NCBI RefSeq assembly: GCF_037975245.1
Contig: NC_092579.1
Coordinates: forward strand, 14,182,678 to 14,246,677
Length of the DNA: 64,000 bases
From: Apostichopus japonicus
Taxonomy: Eukaryota > Echinodermata > Holothuroidea > Aspidochirotida > Stichopodidae
Reading direction: 5' to 3'
This document shows positions 61,480 through 64,000 of the stretch, piece after piece (within the stretch, counting starts at the first letter, position 1; each line of letters begins with the position of its first letter). The position numbers and the translations under genes are program-made. Under the pieces are notes generated by a model. That model saw only the letters and a list, made by a program, of their open reading frames with translations, was not told the origin of the DNA and made no database searches.

Positions 61480-63075
61480 TGGGTATTACTACGTTTAGAG
61501 TGGAAGTAACAACCTTGTTAAAATTTAGAACATTCGATTTTGAAACTGAAATCTAATCACTGGTCAACTTCAATCCGAAGATTCCCAGTAGGGTATGACG
61601 TGTGAAGGCTGTCCAAAATTAAGAACAGAGTGTCGAACAACTGTTGGGGCCTATTATAGATTCGATATCATTTTCTTAACTAGAGCCCTTTTGCCAAAAG
61701 ACAAAAAAATGTATCGCTTTGTCGTGCGTTTCCCTTGCCCTGTGTCTGCTTTTCTTCATTTGTGACGCGCGCGTTGGTAAGTTGTCACTTGTTTTGATCC
61801 CCATGGTAACAACGAAACGAAACGAAAATTCTTCTGTATATGTGTGTCATGTCATTAGGCGTACGGTCTTCATCACACTTTCCCCCGATCATGTTTCAAG
61901 TTGTGATAGGATCAAGTGTATACACACACATTGCCATTTACAAACAGATAGGCAAAGTATTAAAAAATTATAAAAAATGAAAATTAAGTAGGCCTATATT
62001 AGTAACAGAACATGAGGAAAAATAAATAAGGTATATTCATGATATTGGAATTAACAGTTATTTAATTTTAATTAAATATTGAGAATATCACAACATGAGA
62101 TTGTGCACGGTGACATTAAGACAATCAAAATTTTAGAATGAATAATAGTTAATGTAATATCATAATATTGGGCTTTATAACTGTACAAAAAAAAATATTC
62201 AGCACCATGGAAATATTCTGATAAGTTAGATATATATGTAAGAATAAGAATGAGATATGCTTCGTAAACCGATCATATAAATCACATACTTCTGTCGATG
62301 GACACGTTGCGGTACAATACAACATTTAACATGAATAATGTCGCTGAAATGTAACACCGTCAATCTTTTAGAAAGGGAAATTTAACCAGAGCGAAACTAC
62401 GAGAAATATCTGGGTGTCTCCTTACATCAGAACTAAAAATATATTGAAACTTAATCAGAAGCCAGCTATATCCTTACATAATTTATCGCATAATTTTTTT
62501 ATGGATTCCTCCAGAATAAATTTACAATCAAATTCCATCGTTCGAAGGTTTAGAGCGTTCCATCAAAAGGCAATTGACATGATACACGGTGCACGTATCT
62601 ACGAGTATATGAATACCAAAATGTTCCGTTGACTAAATGAGTGTAGATTGGTAGAAATTTAATAATGTTACGGGAATCCAGTTCATGTTTCTCGTTTCAT
62701 CTTTGTACACTGAAAATCACCAAGTTGATACGGTCTCCTAAACACTTGTAAATGTTTGTCTGGTATACCACCCCTCACTGCAGTGGATAGGCGACACTCC
62801 GTATGACATCTTCAGTTTTTATGTCAATATCAAGTAAATTTATGCATGGATGATTGAAGTTGGTAAAAAGTGTCGAATGAAGGCTGACGTCAATATATAA
62901 GTAAACATCAATTGCTATAATCGTATATCTTCCTATGCTTATGGCGAGTGTATTGCTCGTCATGCTTTATACTTCAGACTCGTACGTATTATATAGGCCT
63001 ACATGTATAGCCTAACGTATTATGAGAATAAGTTGCCTACACCCAATGTACATGGCTTGATCAGTTTGTACTTTG
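61480..63075. other. No gene seen
   Basis: A hydrophobic frame (LSCVSLALCLLFFICDARVG) before a GTAAGT donor at about 61777 looks like a signal-peptide exon, but the upstream ATG at 61709 is out of frame with it. Other frames have no support. Confidence 0.4.
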
Positions 63076-63080
63076 AATGA

Positions 63081-63500
63081 GAGTAAACCGTTAATCAGTA
63101 TAAACTGAAGTGTGTTATAACACCGTAACACATGTTAGACCTGCCAGCAGATGCTACTGTGGAAAAATTACTAACAGACAAATTTATTACTCAAAGGTTG
63201 TTTCAACTAATGACTGGTTAGGAGTCTAAACAACTGTCCCTGTCTATGTTGGACTAGTAAGTATGCCTTGTAAACATGGCTCAAATTGCTTTTTGTAGTA
63301 AAATGTCTTCCACTTTCTGTTTAAAATGTGGACGAAATTATTGGCGAAATCTTTAGAGTATAGTCTGGTTAATCCAGTCAATGATTATGCATATGATATG
63401 TGTGTTTAGTAGTTTCTGTTTGTCAGTAGCAACTGGTCATAAATGTAACACATGTTAAAGAAATGATAACACACCAGTTTTAACTGATTAACGGTTACTC
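63081..63500. mobile_element. Inverted-repeat element (MITE-like)
   Basis: GAGTAAACCGTTAATCAGTA with AAACTGAAGTGTGTTAT at the left pairs with the inverse of the right end (GAGTAACCGTTAATCAGTTA, AAACTGGTGTGTTAT). Both arms continue to an ACACATGTTA-like motif, giving arms of about 55 bases around a 310-base centre. No clear target duplication is seen, so the superfamily is unknown. Confidence 0.6.
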
Positions 63501-63504
63501 ACCT

Positions 63505-64000
63505 TTACCAGTTTTTACTGATAACTCCATCAGAATAGGTTGGATGGTAACGTTGTTGATAATGTAAATCTTATGCAGTCGTATAGCTAAGACCTTAAGC
63601 ATCCATTCTTACATAACAGTTATTACTTAGCAAACTGTGCAGTATATATTGCTTGAAACTGAAAACAGTTTAGAACCACTGGAGGTATACTCGTAATTAA
63701 CGCCAAGGGCCTGGTGCATACCATGTGTTCTTATACGTGTTCCATACTGGTCTCTGTTTATAGCTCCATGGTCTTACTAACATCGTATAAATTCTGCAAA
63801 GTCTCTAATTTAGGCAAATCCTGTCTTTCCCTAAAATATCCCCGAACTTAACAGTAATATTCTGCGTATAGTCCTCCCACTAGCTGTTAACACTCGTCTG
63901 TTGGCGTCAATGCGTGGTCAGAGTGAAAGTCCTGTTCGAGCCGTCCCAAGGCACGGCTCATGCAGGTTACTGTTGGTGTCCGCAGTTGCGGAGTGATATT
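63505..64000. other. No gene seen
   Basis: Unique AT-rich DNA. GTTCGAGCC near 63933 resembles a tRNA B box, but no A box at the right spacing supports a tRNA or SINE head before the window ends. Confidence 0.5.

Noticed and set aside
61700..61780. Signal-peptide-like exon before a GTAAGT donor
   Set aside because: The hydrophobic frame begins at TTG and the nearby ATG at 61709 is out of frame; no partner exon was found downstream before the window ends.
63900..63960. tRNA-like B box GTTCGAGCC
   Set aside because: No A box or cloverleaf arms at the correct spacing.

Overview
The window is nuclear DNA of an animal, probably a marine invertebrate deuterostome such as an echinoderm. It is AT-rich, has long introns with GT..AG borders, and carries tRNA-derived SINEs, LINE fragments, hAT miniature elements and many minisatellites. 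The species guess is inference; nothing in the sequence fixes it. There is no operon, Shine-Dalgarno site or CRISPR array. Most open reading frames longer than 60 codons are chance frames or repeat artefacts.

Two protein-coding genes can be assembled exon by exon with matching splice phases. (1) On the plus strand, 4173-9275 (a likely non-coding first exon ends at 2305) encodes a 327-residue secretory-pathway protein. It has a signal peptide, a six-cysteine saposin/canopy-like domain, a very acidic then very lysine-rich tail, and a C-terminal KDEL. (2) On the minus strand, 42173-29714 encodes the gamma subunit of N-acetylglucosamine-1-phosphotransferase (GNPTG), which helps put the mannose-6-phosphate tag on lysosomal enzymes. 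Nine exons are secure and a tenth, terminal one is proposed. Both products act in the ER/Golgi lumen but look like unrelated neighbours. A third minus-strand gene is visible only as a terminal coding exon at 20871-20956.

The rest is mostly mobile and repeated DNA. From 1.6 to 3.8 kb there are two hAT-type miniature elements with perfect 8-bp target duplications. From 9.6 to 10.2 kb and 18.7 to 19.4 kb there are TTTGACC-type tandem units ending in CA-rich DNA and a small hairpin. An L1-like LINE fragment lies at 10.2-10.6 kb. From 10.93 to 15.85 kb a 46-bp minisatellite is split by a 3855-bp transposon (11475-15329) with inverted terminal repeats and a TTA target duplication; it carries a broken cysteine-rich gene on the minus strand. 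A 5'-truncated, internally deleted LINE follows at 15.85-17.95 kb. The last intron of GNPTG is filled by a 33-bp minisatellite (29.76-30.93 kb). From 43.96 to 45.93 kb there is a hAT-type element with a smaller hAT-type element nested in it. From 52.33 to 53.60 kb there is an element with TTAA ends holding a 287-bp tandem duplication. A CCTCAY array lies at 54.9-55.55 kb and an inverted-repeat element at 63.08-63.50 kb. From 46 to 64 kb no gene could be supported.

The observations most worth following are the split-minisatellite transposon with its cysteine-rich cargo, and the GNPTG intron minisatellite, whose every unit carries a splice-acceptor-like motif in the phase needed to add 11-residue repeats to the protein.
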